Positions 1 through 12,900 of a DNA stretch of 64,000 nt are shown here, piece by piece. The position numbers and the translations under genes were made by a program. The notes under the pieces are model-generated. The model saw only the letters and a list, made by a program, of their open reading frames with translations. It did not search any database and was not told where the DNA came from. Source of the DNA: Arenicola marina (taxonomy: Eukaryota; Annelida; Polychaeta; Arenicolidae); NCBI GenBank assembly GCA_964019135.1, contig OZ025255.1, positions 27,281,188 through 27,345,187 on the forward strand. Reading direction: 5' to 3'. How positions within the stretch are numbered: position 1 is the stretch's first letter; the number at the start of each line of letters is the position of its first letter.

Positions 1-3000
1 GGAGAGCGGGCCTTCACGACAAGTGACACATCCGGGAGAGCGGGCCTTCACGACAAGTGACATATCCGGGAGAGCGGGCCTTCACGACAAGAGACACATC
101 CGGGAGAGCGGACCTTCACGACAAGTGACACATCCGGGAGAGCGGGCCTTCACGACAAGTGACACATCCGGGAGAGCGGGCCTTCACGACAAGTGACATA
201 TCCGGGAGAGCGGGCCTTCACGACAAGAGACACATCCGGGAGAGAGGACCTTCACGACAAGTGACACATCCGGGAGAGCGGACCTTCACGACAAGTGACA
301 CATCCGGGAGAGCGGGCCTTCACGACAAGTGACACATCCGGGAGAGCGGGCCTTCACGACAAGTGACACATCCGGGAGAGCGGGCCTTCACGACAAGTGA
401 CACATCCGGGAGAGCGGGCCTTCACGACAAGTGACATATCCGGGAGAGCGGGCCTTCACGACAAGAGACACATCCGGGAGAGCGGACCTTCACGACAAGT
501 GACACATCCGGGAGAGCGGGCCTTCACGACAAGTGACACATCCGGGAGAGCGGGCCTTCACGACAAGTGACATATCCGGGAGAGCGGGTCTTCACGACAA
601 GAGACACATCCGGGAGAGCGGACCTTCACGACAAGTGACACATCCGGGAGAGCGGGCCTTCACGACAAGTGACACATTCGGGAGAGCGGGCCTTCACGAC
701 AAGTGACACATCCGGGAGAGCGGGCCTTCACGACAAGTGACACATCCGGGAGAGCGGGCCTTCACGACAAGTGACACATCCGGGAGAGCGGGCCTTCACG
801 ACAAGTGACATATCCGGGAGAGCGGGCCTTCACGACAAGAGACACATCCGGGAGAGCGGACCTTCACGACAAGTGACACATCCGGGAGAGCGGGCCTTCA
901 CGACAAGTGACACACCCGGGAGAGCGGGCCTTCACGACAAGTGACACATCCGGGAGAGCGGGCCTTCACGACAAGTGATACATCCGGGAGAGCGGGCCTT
1001 CACGACAAGTGACACATTCGGGAGAGCGGGCTTTCATGACAAGTGACACATCCGAGAGAGCGGACCTTCACGACAAGTGACACATCTGGGAGAGCGGGCC
1101 TCCACGACAAGTGACACATACAGGAGAGCGGGCCTTCACGACAAGTGAAACATCCGGGAGGGCGGGCCTTCACGACAAGTGACACATCCGGGAGAGCGGG
1201 CCTTCACGACAAGTGACACATCCGGGAGAGCGGGCTTTCACGACAAGTGACACACCCGGGAGAGCGGACCTTCACGACAAGTGACACATCCGGGAGAGCC
1301 GGCCTTCACGACAAGTGACACATCCGGGAGAGCGGGCCTTCACGACAAGTGACACATCCGGGAGAGCGGGCCTTTACGACAAGTGACACATCCGGGAGAG
1401 CGGGTCTTCACGACAAGTGACACATCCGGGAGAGCGGGCCTTCACGACAAGTGACACATCCGGGAGAGCGGGCCTTCACGACAAGTGACACATCCGGTAG
1501 AGCGGGCCTTCACGAAAAGTGACACATCCGGGAGAGCGGGCCTTCACGACAAGTGACACATCCGGGAGAGCGGGCCTTCACGACAAGTGACACATCCGGG
1601 AGAGCGGGCCTTCACGACAAGTGACACATCCGGGAGAGCGGGCCTTCACGACAAGTGACATATCCGGGAGAGCGGGCCTTCACGACAAGAGACACATCCG
1701 GGAGAGCGGACCTTCACGACAAGTGACACATCCGGGAGAGCGGGCCTTCACGACAAGTGACACATCCGGGAGAGCGGGCCTTCACGACAAGTGACATATC
1801 CGGGAGAGCGGGTCTTCACGACAAGAGACACATCCGGGAGAGCGGACCTTCACGACAAGTGACACATCCGGGAGAGCGGGCCTTGACGACAAGTGACACA
1901 TTCGGGAGAGCGGGCCTTCACGACAAGTGACACATCCGGGAGAGCGGGCCTTCACGACAAGTGACACATCTGGGAGAGCGGGCCTCCACGACAAGTGACA
2001 CATACAGGAGAGCGGGCCTTCACGACAAGTGAAACATCCGGGAGGGCGGGCCTTCACGACAAGTGACACATCCGGGAGAGCGGGCCTTCACGACAAGTGA
2101 CACATCCGGGAGAGCGGGCCTTCACGACAAGTGACACATCCGGGAGAGCGGGCCTTCACGACAAGTGACACATCCGGGAGAGCGGACCTTCACGACAAGT
2201 GACACATTCGGGAGAGCGGGCCTTCACGACAAGTGACACATCCGGGAGAGCGGGCCTTCACGACAAGTGACACATCCGGGAGAGCGGGCCTTCACGACAA
2301 GTGACATATCCGGGAGAGCGGGCCTTCACAAGAGACACATCCGGGAGAGCGGACCTTCACGACAAGTGACACATCCGGGAGAGCGGACCTTCACGACAAG
2401 TGACACATCCGGGAGAGCGGGCCTTCACGACAAGTGACACATCCGGGAGAGCGGGCCTTCACGACAAGTGACACATCCGGGAGAGCGGGCCTTCACGACA
2501 AGTGACACATCCGGGAGAGCGGGCCTTCACGACAAGTGACATATCCGGGAGAGCGGGCCTTCACGACAAGAGACACATCCGGGAGAGCGGACCTTCACGA
2601 CAAGTGACACATCCGGGAGAGCGGGCCTTCACGACAAGTGACACATCCGGGAGAGCGGGCCTTCACGACAAGTGACATATCCGGGAGAGCGGGTCTTCGC
2701 GACAAGAGACACATCCGGGAGAGCGGACCTTCACGACAAGTGACACATCCGGGAGAGCGGGCCTTCACGACAAGTGACACATTCGGGAGAGCGGGCCTTC
2801 ACGACAAGTGACACATCCGGGAGAGCGGGCCTTCACGACAAGTGACACATCCGGGAGAGCGGGCCTTCACGACAAGTGACACATCCGGGAGAGCGGGCCT
2901 TCACGACAAGTGACATATCCGGGAGAGCGGGCCTTCACGACAAGAGACACATCCGGGAGAGCGGACCTTCACGACAAGTGACACATCCGGGAGAGCGGGC

Positions 3001-3610
3001 CTTCACGACAAGTGACACATCCGGGGGAGCGGGCCTTCACGACAAGTGACATATCCGGGAGAGCGGGCCTTCACGACAAGAGACACATCCGGGAGAGCGG
3101 ACCTTCACGACAAGTGACACATCCGGGAGAGCGGGCCTTCACGACAAGAGACACATCCGGGAGAGCGGGCCTTCACGACAAGTGACACATCCGGGAGAGC
3201 GGGCCTTCACGACAAGAGACACATCCGGGAGAGCGGGCCTTCACGGCATGGGACACATCCGGGAGAGCGGACCTTCACGACAAGTGACACATCCGGGAGA
3301 GCGGGCCTTCACGACAAGTGACACATTCGGGAGAGCGGGCCTTCACGACAAGTGACATATCCGGGAGAGCGGGCCTTCACGACAAGTGACATATCCGGGA
3401 GAGCGGACCTTCACGACAAGTGACACATCCGGGAGAGCGGGCCTTCACGACAAGTGACACATCCGGGAGAGCAGGCCTTCACGACAAGTGACACATCCAG
3501 GAGAGCGGACCTTCACGACAAGTGACACATCCGGGAGAGCCGGCCTTCACGACAAGTGACACATCCGGGAGAGCGGACCTTCACGACAAGTGACACATCC
3601 GGGAGGGCGG
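1..3610. repeat. 34-bp minisatellite array
   Basis: About 106 head-to-tail copies of a 34-bp unit (CGGGAGAGCGGGCCTTCACG followed by ACAAGTGACACATC), beginning before position 1. Copies are 90-100% alike. Recurrent variants (ACATATCC, ACAAGAGACAC, GCGGACC) travel together, giving a higher-order pattern of several units. It lies in the intron downstream of exon 12. Short open frames inside it are by-products. Confidence 0.98.
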
Positions 3611-3645
3611 GAGGACTAAAATGTGGTTTAAATATTAATGGCGAA

Positions 3646-3688
<43 letters not shown>

Positions 3689-3692
3689 GTAG
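3646..3692. repeat. AAT trinucleotide microsatellite
   Basis: A run of AAT triplets followed by TATTATTAGTAGTAGTAATAG, about 60 bp inside the intron after the exon 12 donor and next to the end of the 34-bp array. Confidence 0.95.
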
Positions 3693-3749
3693 TAGTAATA
3701 GTACTATCGTATTATACTCAGTGGCATGGATGGCTCTTTGGATACCCAC

Positions 3750-3917
3750 CTTAGCCAGGGCTTCCTCGCCGTGCTGCCACATGAAGTGGGCCATCTTTTG
3801 CCTCCGCATCAGCACGGCCCACACCATGAGCTCGCTGTAGGGGTACTTGAAGCCGTCGTGCAGCGGCACCGGGCCTAACAGGGGCACCTCCGTCACCAGG
3901 TTACTGATGTTGTGGCC
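3750..3917 (-). CDS. trpm: TRPM exon 12 (last exon in window)
   Basis: 168 nt, residues 519-574, phase 0 at both ends. Acceptor GGCATTGCAG|GGCCAC; donor GCTAAG|GTGGGT. It encodes [19 protein letters not shown] and [19 protein letters not shown], ending HGEEALAK, the MHR4 start of TRPM1/3/6/7-type channels. The linker between MYNAL of exon 11 and the LMVWAVLM block is shorter than in vertebrate TRPM3. Another small exon hidden in the 9-kb intron cannot be excluded, although exons 11 and 12 join in phase without one. Confidence 0.95.
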
Positions 3918-6900
3918 CTGCAATGCCATCATACAAAAGGTGTACTGGAGGCGTGGGTCATGTCACGACAGGTGTGTCACTACAGGTGTGTCATCTCTAC
4001 TTTGTGTACGAGGCAATGACAGGTGTGTCACTGCAGGTGTGTCATCTCTACTTTGTGTACGAGGCAATGACAGGTATGTCACTACAGGTGTGTCATCTCT
4101 ACTTCGTGAACGAGGCAATGACAGGTATGTCACTACAGGTGTGTCATCTCTACTTTGTGTACGAGGCAATTACAGGTGTGTCACTACAAGTGTGTCATCT
4201 CTACTTTGTGTATGAGGCAATGACAGGTATGTCACTGCAGGTGTGTCATCTCTACTTCGTGTACGAGCAATGACAGGTATGTCACTACAGGTGTGTCATC
4301 TCTACTTTGTGTACGAGGCAATGACAGGTATGTCATTGCAGGTGTGTCATCTCTACTTCGTGTACGAGCAATGACAGGTATGTCACTACAGGTGTGTCAT
4401 CTCTACTTTGTGTACGAGGCAATGACAGGTATATCAATACAGGTGTGTCATCTCTACTTTGTGTACGAGGCAATGACAGGTATGTCACTACAGGTGTGTC
4501 ATCTCTACTTTGTGTACGCGGCAATGACTGGTGTGTCACTGCAGGTGCGTCATCTCTACTTTGTGTACGAGGCAATGACAGGTATGTCACTACAGGTGTG
4601 TCATCTCTACTTTGTGTACGCGGCAATGACTGGTGTGTCACTGCAGGTGCGTCATCTCTACTTTGTGTACGAGGCAATGATAGGTATGTCACTACAGGTG
4701 TGTCATCTCTACTTTGTGTACGAGGCAATGATAGGTGTGTCACTACAGGTGTGTCTTCCCTAGCGTTGGTAGGAGGCAATGACAGGTATGTCACTACAGG
4801 TACGTCATCCCTATTTTGTGCTGGAGGCAATGACAGGTGTGTCACTACAGGTGTGCCATCTCTACTTTGTGTACGAGGCAATGATAGGTATGTCACTACA
4901 GGTGTGTCATCTCTACTTTGTGTACGAGGCAATGATAGGTATGTCACTACAGGTGTGTCATCTCTACTTTGTGTACGAGGCAATGATAGGTGTGTCACTA
5001 CAGGTGTGTCTTCCCTAGCGTTGGTAGGAGGCAATGACAGGTATGTCACTACAGGTACGTCATCCCTATTTTGTGCTGGAGGCAATGACAGGTGTGTCAC
5101 TACAGGTGTGTCATCTCTACTTTGTGTACGAGGCAATGATAGGTATGTCACTACAGGTGTGTCATCTCTACTTTGTGTACGAGGCAATGATAGGTGTGTC
5201 ACTACAGGTGTGTCTTCCCTAGCGTTGGTAGGAGGCAATGACAGGTATGTCACTACAGGTACGTCATCCCTATTTTGTGCTGGAGGCAATGACAGGTGTG
5301 TCACTACAGGTGTGCCATCTCTACTTTGTGTACGCGGCAATGACAGGTATGTCACTACAGGTGTGTCATCCCTACTTTGTTTACGCGGCAATGACAGGTC
5401 TGTCACTACAGGTGTGTCATCTCTACTTTGTGTAGGAGGCAATGACAGGTGTGTCACTACAGGTGTGTCATCTCTACTTTGTGTACGCGGCAATGACAGG
5501 TGTGTCACAACTGGTTTGTCATCTCTACTTTGTGTACGCGGCAATGACAGGTGTGTCACTACAGGTGTGGCATCCCTACTTTGTGTAGGAGGCAATGATA
5601 GGTGTGTCACTACAGGTGTGTCTTCCCTAGCGTTGGTAGGAGGCAATGACAGGTATGTCACTACAGGTACGTCATCCCTATTTTGTGCTGGAGGCAATGA
5701 CAGGTGTGTCACTACAGGTGTGCCATCTCTACTTTGTGTACGCGGCAATGACAGGTATGTCACTACAGGTGTGTCATCCCTACTTTGTTTACGCGGCAAT
5801 GACAGGTCTGTCACTACAGGTGTGTCATCTCTACTTTGTGTAGGAGGCAATGACAGGTGTGTCACTACAGGTGTGTCATCTCTACTTTGTGTACGCGGCA
5901 ATGACAGGTGTGTCACAACTGGTTTGTCATCTCTACTTTGTGTACGCGGCAATGACAGGTGTGTCACTACAGGTGTGCCATCTCTACTTTGTGTACGCGG
6001 CAATGACAGGTATGTCACTACAGGTGTGTCATCCCTACTTTGTTTACGCGGCAATGACAGGTCTGTCACTACAGGTGTGTCATCTCTACTTTGTGTAGGA
6101 GGCAATGACAGGTGTGTCACTACAGGTGTGTCATCTCTACTTTGTGTACGCGGCAATGACAGGTGTGTCACAACTGGTTTGTCATCTCTACTTTGTGTAC
6201 GCGGCAATGACAGGTGTGTCACTACAGGTGTGGCATCCCTACTTTGTGTAGGAGGCAATGACAGGTCTGTCACTACAGGTGTGTCATCTCTACTTTGTGT
6301 ACGAGGCAATGACAACTGTGTCACTATAGGTGTGTCATCTCTACTTTGTGTACGCGGCAATGACAGGTGTGTCACTACAAGTGCGTCATCTCTACTTTGT
6401 GTAGGAGGCAATGACAGGTCTGTCGCTACAGGTGTGTCATCTCTACTTTGTGTACGAGGCAATGACAGGTGTGTCACTATAGGTGTGTCATCTCTACTTT
6501 GTGTACGCGGCAATGACAGGTGTGTCACTGCAGGTGTGGCATCTCTACTTTGTGTAAGACGCAATGACAGGTGTGTCACTACAGGTGTGTCATCTCTACT
6601 TTGTGTAGCAGGCAATGACAGGTGTGTCACTAAAGGTGTGGAATCTCTGCTTTGTGTAGCAGGCAATGAGAGGTGTGTCACTACAGGTGTGTCATATCTA
6701 CTTTGTGTACGAGGCAATGACAGGTGTGTCACTATAGGTGTGTCATCTCTACTTTGTGTACGCGGCAATGACAGGTGTGTCACTGCAGGTGTGGCATCTC
6801 TACTTTGTGTAGGACGCAATGACAGGTGTGTCACTACAGGTGTGTCATCTCTACTTTGTGAAGCAGGCAATGAGAGGTGTGTCACTACAGGTGTGGCATC

Positions 6901-9900
6901 TCTAGTGTTGGTAGGAGGCAATGACAGGCGTGTCACTACAGGTGTGTCATATCTAGTGTTGGTAGGAGGCAATGACAGGTGTGTCACTAGAGGTGTGGCA
7001 TCTCTTCTTTGTGTACGAGGCAATGACAGGTGTGTCACTAGAGGTGTGGCATCTCTTCTTTGTGTACGAGGCAATGACAGGTGTGTCACTACAGGTGTGT
7101 CATCCCTACTTTGTGTAGGAGGCAATGACAGGTATGTCACTATAGGTGTGTCATCTCTACTTTGTGTAGGAGGCAATGACAGGTGTGTCACTACAGGTGT
7201 GTCATCTCTACTTTGTGCTGGAGGCAATGACAGGTGTGTCACTATAGGTGTGTCATCCCTACTTTGTGTACGAGGCAATTACAGGTGTGTCACTACAGGT
7301 GTGTCATCCCTACTTTGTGTACGAGGCAATGACAGGTGTGTCACTACAGGTGTGTCATATCTACTTTGTGTACGAGGCAATTACAGGTGTGTCACTACAG
7401 GTGTGTCATCTCTACTTTGTGTACGAGGCAATTACAGGTGTGTCACTACAGGTGTGTCATCCCTACTTTGTGTACGCGGCAATGACAGGTGTGTCACTAC
7501 AGGTGTGTCATCTCAACTTTGTGCACGAGGCAATGACAGGTATGTCACTACAGGTGTGTCATCTCTACTTTGTGTACGAGGCAATGACAGGTATGTCACT
7601 ACAGGTGTGTCATTTCTACTTTGTGTACGAGGCAATGAAAGGTATGTCACTACAGGTGTGTCATCTCTACTTTGTGTAGGAGGCAATGACAGGTGTGTCA
7701 CTACAGGTGTGTCATCTCTACTTTGTGCTGGAGGCAATGACAGGTATGTCACTAAAGGTGTGTCATCTCTACTTTGTGTAGGAGGCAATGCCAGGTGTGT
7801 CACTACAGGTGTGGCATCTCTACTTTGTGTACGCGGCAATGACAGGTATGTCACTAAAGGTGTGTCATCTCTACTTTGTGTAGGAGGCGTTGGACAGGTA
7901 GTTCAATACATAATCAAAAGGTTATCATTAAATGGGATGTCGCATTGTAACTAGGTGAGAACAAGAAGAAGGGCTTTGCACGCAGCAAAGCACTGCCTGC
8001 CAGTGAGGAATTCTAATACACCTAGCATTAACATTCACTTACAAAGCGGGTCCATGCAGTATTAAATATAGCAAGATACCCAAAAGAAAATGGGCATTCT
8101 AAAAGCGACGACACGGGCATTCGTCCCGATTATGGCACGTGGATATATAAATGGAATGAAGAATGATTTAAACACAGCATAATACAGATATACAGTACAG
8201 GTATTACAGGAGAGGAAGCGTGGTGGCCATGCAATTAGGGTTCGCTGGGTACATATGTCTGTTGGGGGGGGGGGGAAAGGAGGTCATAGTCGGTCTGTCA
8301 TCACGTGGCTACACACAGCTATATCACGACATTCGGTGAGCCATGAGCGAAGAGTGCAGACAGTGAACAGAGATAATATGGTCGTTCTTCCTTTCACGCC
8401 TAACGTTTACTACGATAATACATTTCGTGGGTTCTCGCATGGAAGATGGACCGATAATATACATCGCAAACTACACATCGGGATTATAAGCGTCTACAAA
8501 AATACTGATTAAAGGTGGCTAAGGCATTAGTGCGCCTGCAATTAGCTGGAAAGGTTGCCAAGGTGATCGCTGCGGGTTCGCGGCTTGAGGGAGGAAGAGG
8601 GGACAGACATCAGACAACTAGCCACAAAAGGCGGACACTATGGGGTGAGATAGCAGAGCGGGACAGCTAGCACAGTGGGTACATTAAAGGGGGTTCAGGA
8701 GGGGGGGGGGGGGCTGGGGGTAGACTCGCTTACCAACACTTCCAGTTGAGCCCGACGCCGGAAGGAGTCACTCTACACAGCATGCAGTCACGTGACATTT
8801 TGGTGACGCAGCCAGTCGACAAAGAGTGTCCAGAGCGGCGGAGAGGAACAGACGGGGAGCGGTGGTGGGGGGCGGGGTGGGGCGAGACAAGCAAACAAGG
8901 GCCGGCATGAGGTTGTTGTATAGACGCATTGTCAACCACAGGTAATGGAGGACTGACAGATAACGACATAGCGGCAGTTAGATCTTTGCGGCGGCGACAG
9001 ATTGACGGGCGGATGACAAACAAGACCAGAAAGCCAATCAGCACTCCTGTCATCACTCATACCGCGTCAGATAAATACAATAGTACGTCATTTCAAAGGT
9101 ACTCGGCGGGTGTTACACGTGGTACAGGCACCATTAACACGTCGTACAGGTACCATTAACACGCGGTACAGGCACCATTAACATGCGGTACAGGCACCAT
9201 TAACACGTGGTACAGGCACCATTAACATGCGGTACAGGTACCATTAACACGTGGTACAGGCACCATTAACACGTGGTACAGGCACCATTAACACGTCGTA
9301 CAGGTACCATTAACACGCGGTACAGGCACCATTAACATGCGGTACAGGCACCATTAACACGTGGTACAGGCACCATTAACATGCGGTACAGGTACCATTA
9401 ACACGTGGTACAGGCACCATTAACACGTGGTACAGGCACCATTAACACGTCGTACAGGTACCATTAACACGCGGTACAGGCACCATTAACATGCGGTACA
9501 GGCACCATTAACACGTGGTACAGGCACCATTAACATGCGGTACAGGCACTATTAATACGTCGTACAGGTACCATTAACAGGCGGTACAGGCACCATTAAC
9601 ACGCGGTACAGGCACCATTAACACGTGGTACAGGCACCATTAACACGTGGTACAGGTACCATTAACACGTGGTACAGGCACCATTAACATGCGGTACAGG
9701 CACTACTAATACGTCGTACAGGTACCATTAACACGTCGTACAGGTACCATTAACACGTGGTACAGGTACCATTAACATGCGGTACAGGCACCATTAACAC
9801 GTGGTACAGGCACCATTAATACGTGGTACAGGCACTATTAACACGTGGTGCAGGTACCATTAACACGTGGTACAGGCACCATTAACACGTGGTACAGGCA

Positions 9901-12900
9901 CCATTAACACGCGGTACAGGCACTATTAATACGTGGTACAGGCACTACTAATACGTCGTACAGGTACCATTAACACGCGGTACAGGCACCATTAACACGT
10001 GGTACAGGTACCATTAACATGCGGTACAGGCACCATTAACACGTGGTACAGGCACCATTAACATGCGGTACAGGCACCATTAACACGTGGTACAGGCACC
10101 ATTAACATGCGGTACAGGCACCATTAACACGTCGTACAGGTACCATTAACACGCGGTACAGGCACCATTAACACGTGGTACAGGCACCATTAACACGCGG
10201 TACAGGCACCATTAACACGTGGTACAGGCACCATTAACACGCGGTACAGGCACCATTAACACGTGGTACAGGCACCATTAACACGTGGTACAGGTACCAT
10301 TAACATGCGGTACAGGCACCATTAACACGTGGTACAGGCACTATTAACACGTCGTACAGGTACCATTAACACGCGGTACAGGCACCATTAACACGTGGTA
10401 CAGGTACCATTAACACGCGGTACAGGCACCATTAACACGTGGTACAGGTACCATTAACATGCGGTACAGGCACCATTAACACGTGGTACAGGCACCATTA
10501 ACATGCGGTACAGGCACCATTAACACGTCGTACAGGTACCATTAACACGTGGTACAGGCACTATTAACACGTCGTACAGGTACCATTAACACGTGGTACA
10601 GGCACTATTAACACGTCGTACAGGTACCATTAACACGCGGTACAGGCACCATTAACACGTGGTACAGGCACCATTAACACGCGGTACAGGCACCATTAAC
10701 ACGTGGTACAGGCACCATTAACACGCAGTACAGGCACCATTAACACGTGGTACAGGCACCATTAACACGTGGTACAGGTACCATTAACATGCGGTACAGG
10801 CACCATTAACACGTGGTACAGGCACTATTAACACGTCGTACAGGTACCATTAACACGCGGTACAGGCACCATTAACACGTGGTACAGGCACCATTAACAC
10901 GCGGTACAGGCACCATTAACACGTGGTACAGGCACCATTAACACGTCGTACAGGTACCATTAACACGTCGTACAGGTACCATTAACACGCGGTACAGGTA
11001 CCATTAACACGTGGTACAGGTGCCATTAACACGTGGTACAGGTACCATTAACACGTGGTACAAGTATCATTAACACGTGGTGCAGGTACCAATAACACGT
11101 GGTACATGTACCATTAACACGCGGTACAAGTACCATTAACACGTCGTACAGGTACCATTAACACGCGGTACAGGTACCATTAACACGTGGTACAGGCACC
11201 ATTAACACGTGGTACAGGTACCATTAACACGTGGTACAAGTATCATTAACACGTGGTGCAGGTACCAATAACACGTGGTACATGTACCATTAACACGCGG
11301 TACAAGTACCATTAACACGTGGTACAGGTGCCATTAACACGCGGTACAGGTACCATTAACACGTGGTACATGTACCATTAACACGCGGTACAGGCACCAT
11401 TAACACGTGGTACATGTACCATTAACACGCGGTACAAGTACCATTAACACGTGGTACAGGTGCCATTAACACGCGGTACAGGTACCATTAACACGTGGTA
11501 CATGTACCATTAACACGCGGTACAGGTACCATTAACACGTGGTACATGTACCATTAACACGCGGTACAGGTACAATTAACACGTGGTACAGGCACCATTA
11601 ACACGTGGTACAGGTACCATTAACACGTGGTACAGGTACCATTAACACGTGGTACAGGCACCATTAACACGTGGTACAAGTATCATTAACACGTGGTGCA
11701 GGTACCAATAACACGTGGTACATGTACCATTAACACGCGGTACAAGTACCATTAACACGTGGTACAGGTGCCATTAACACGCGGTACAGGTACCATTAAC
11801 ACGTGGTACATGTACCATTAAGACGCGGTACAGGTACAATTAACACGTGGTACAGGCACCATTAACACGTCGTACAGGTACCATTAACACGCGGTACAGG
11901 TATCATTAACACGTGGTACAGGCACCATTAACACGTGGTACAGGTACCATTAACACGTGGTACAAGTATCATTAACACGTGGTGCAGGTACCAATAACAC
12001 GTGGTACATGTACCATTAACACGCGGTACAAGTACCATTAACACGTGGTACAGGTGCCATTAACACGCGGTACAGGTACCATTAACACGTGGTACATGTA
12101 CCATTAAGACGCGGTACAGGTACAATTAACACGTGGTACAGGCACCATTAACACGTGGTACATGTACCATTAACACGCGGTACAGGCACCATTAACACGC
12201 AAAACATGTACCATTAACACGCGGTACAGGTACCATTAACACGTGGTACATGTACCATTAACACGCGGTACAAGTACCATTAACACGTGGTACAGGCACC
12301 ATTAACACGTGGTACAAGTTCCAATAACACGTGGTACAGGCACCATTAACACGTGGTACATGTACCATTAACCCGCGGTACAGGCACCATTAACACGCGA
12401 TACATGTACCATTAACACGCGGTACAAGTACCATTAACACGCGGTACAAGTACCATTACACGTGGTACAAGGACTATTAACACGTGGTACAAGTACCATT
12501 AACACGTGGTACAGGTACAATCAACACGTGGTACATGTACCATTACCACGCGGTACAGGCACCATTAACACGCGGTACATGTACCATTAACACGTGGTAC
12601 AAGTACCATTAACACGTGGTACAGGTACAATCAACACGTGGTACATGTACCATTTTTTTTTTTTACAAGTACCATTAACACGTGATACAGGTACCACTAG
12701 CAGTTAGCACAGCTATCATTGTCAGGGTCGGAGGTCCCTCCATGTGTATTTCCAGATGCCACACTGTTCCCCCTGATTGCATCAAGCCCTACATCTCTAC
12801 GAGCCCCACCAGCGGTACTAAAGCAACCTTCACGGGGACGTTATGATACATTATTGATATCTTCAAACGAACCACATGGTACGCACAAACTGATTTTACG

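Noticed and set aside
4333-7954. Open frames of 981 (minus) and 1186 (plus) codons
   Set aside because: Both lie inside the 51-bp array; a 17-codon unit without stops keeps frames open on both strands. No unique domain, no codon signal.
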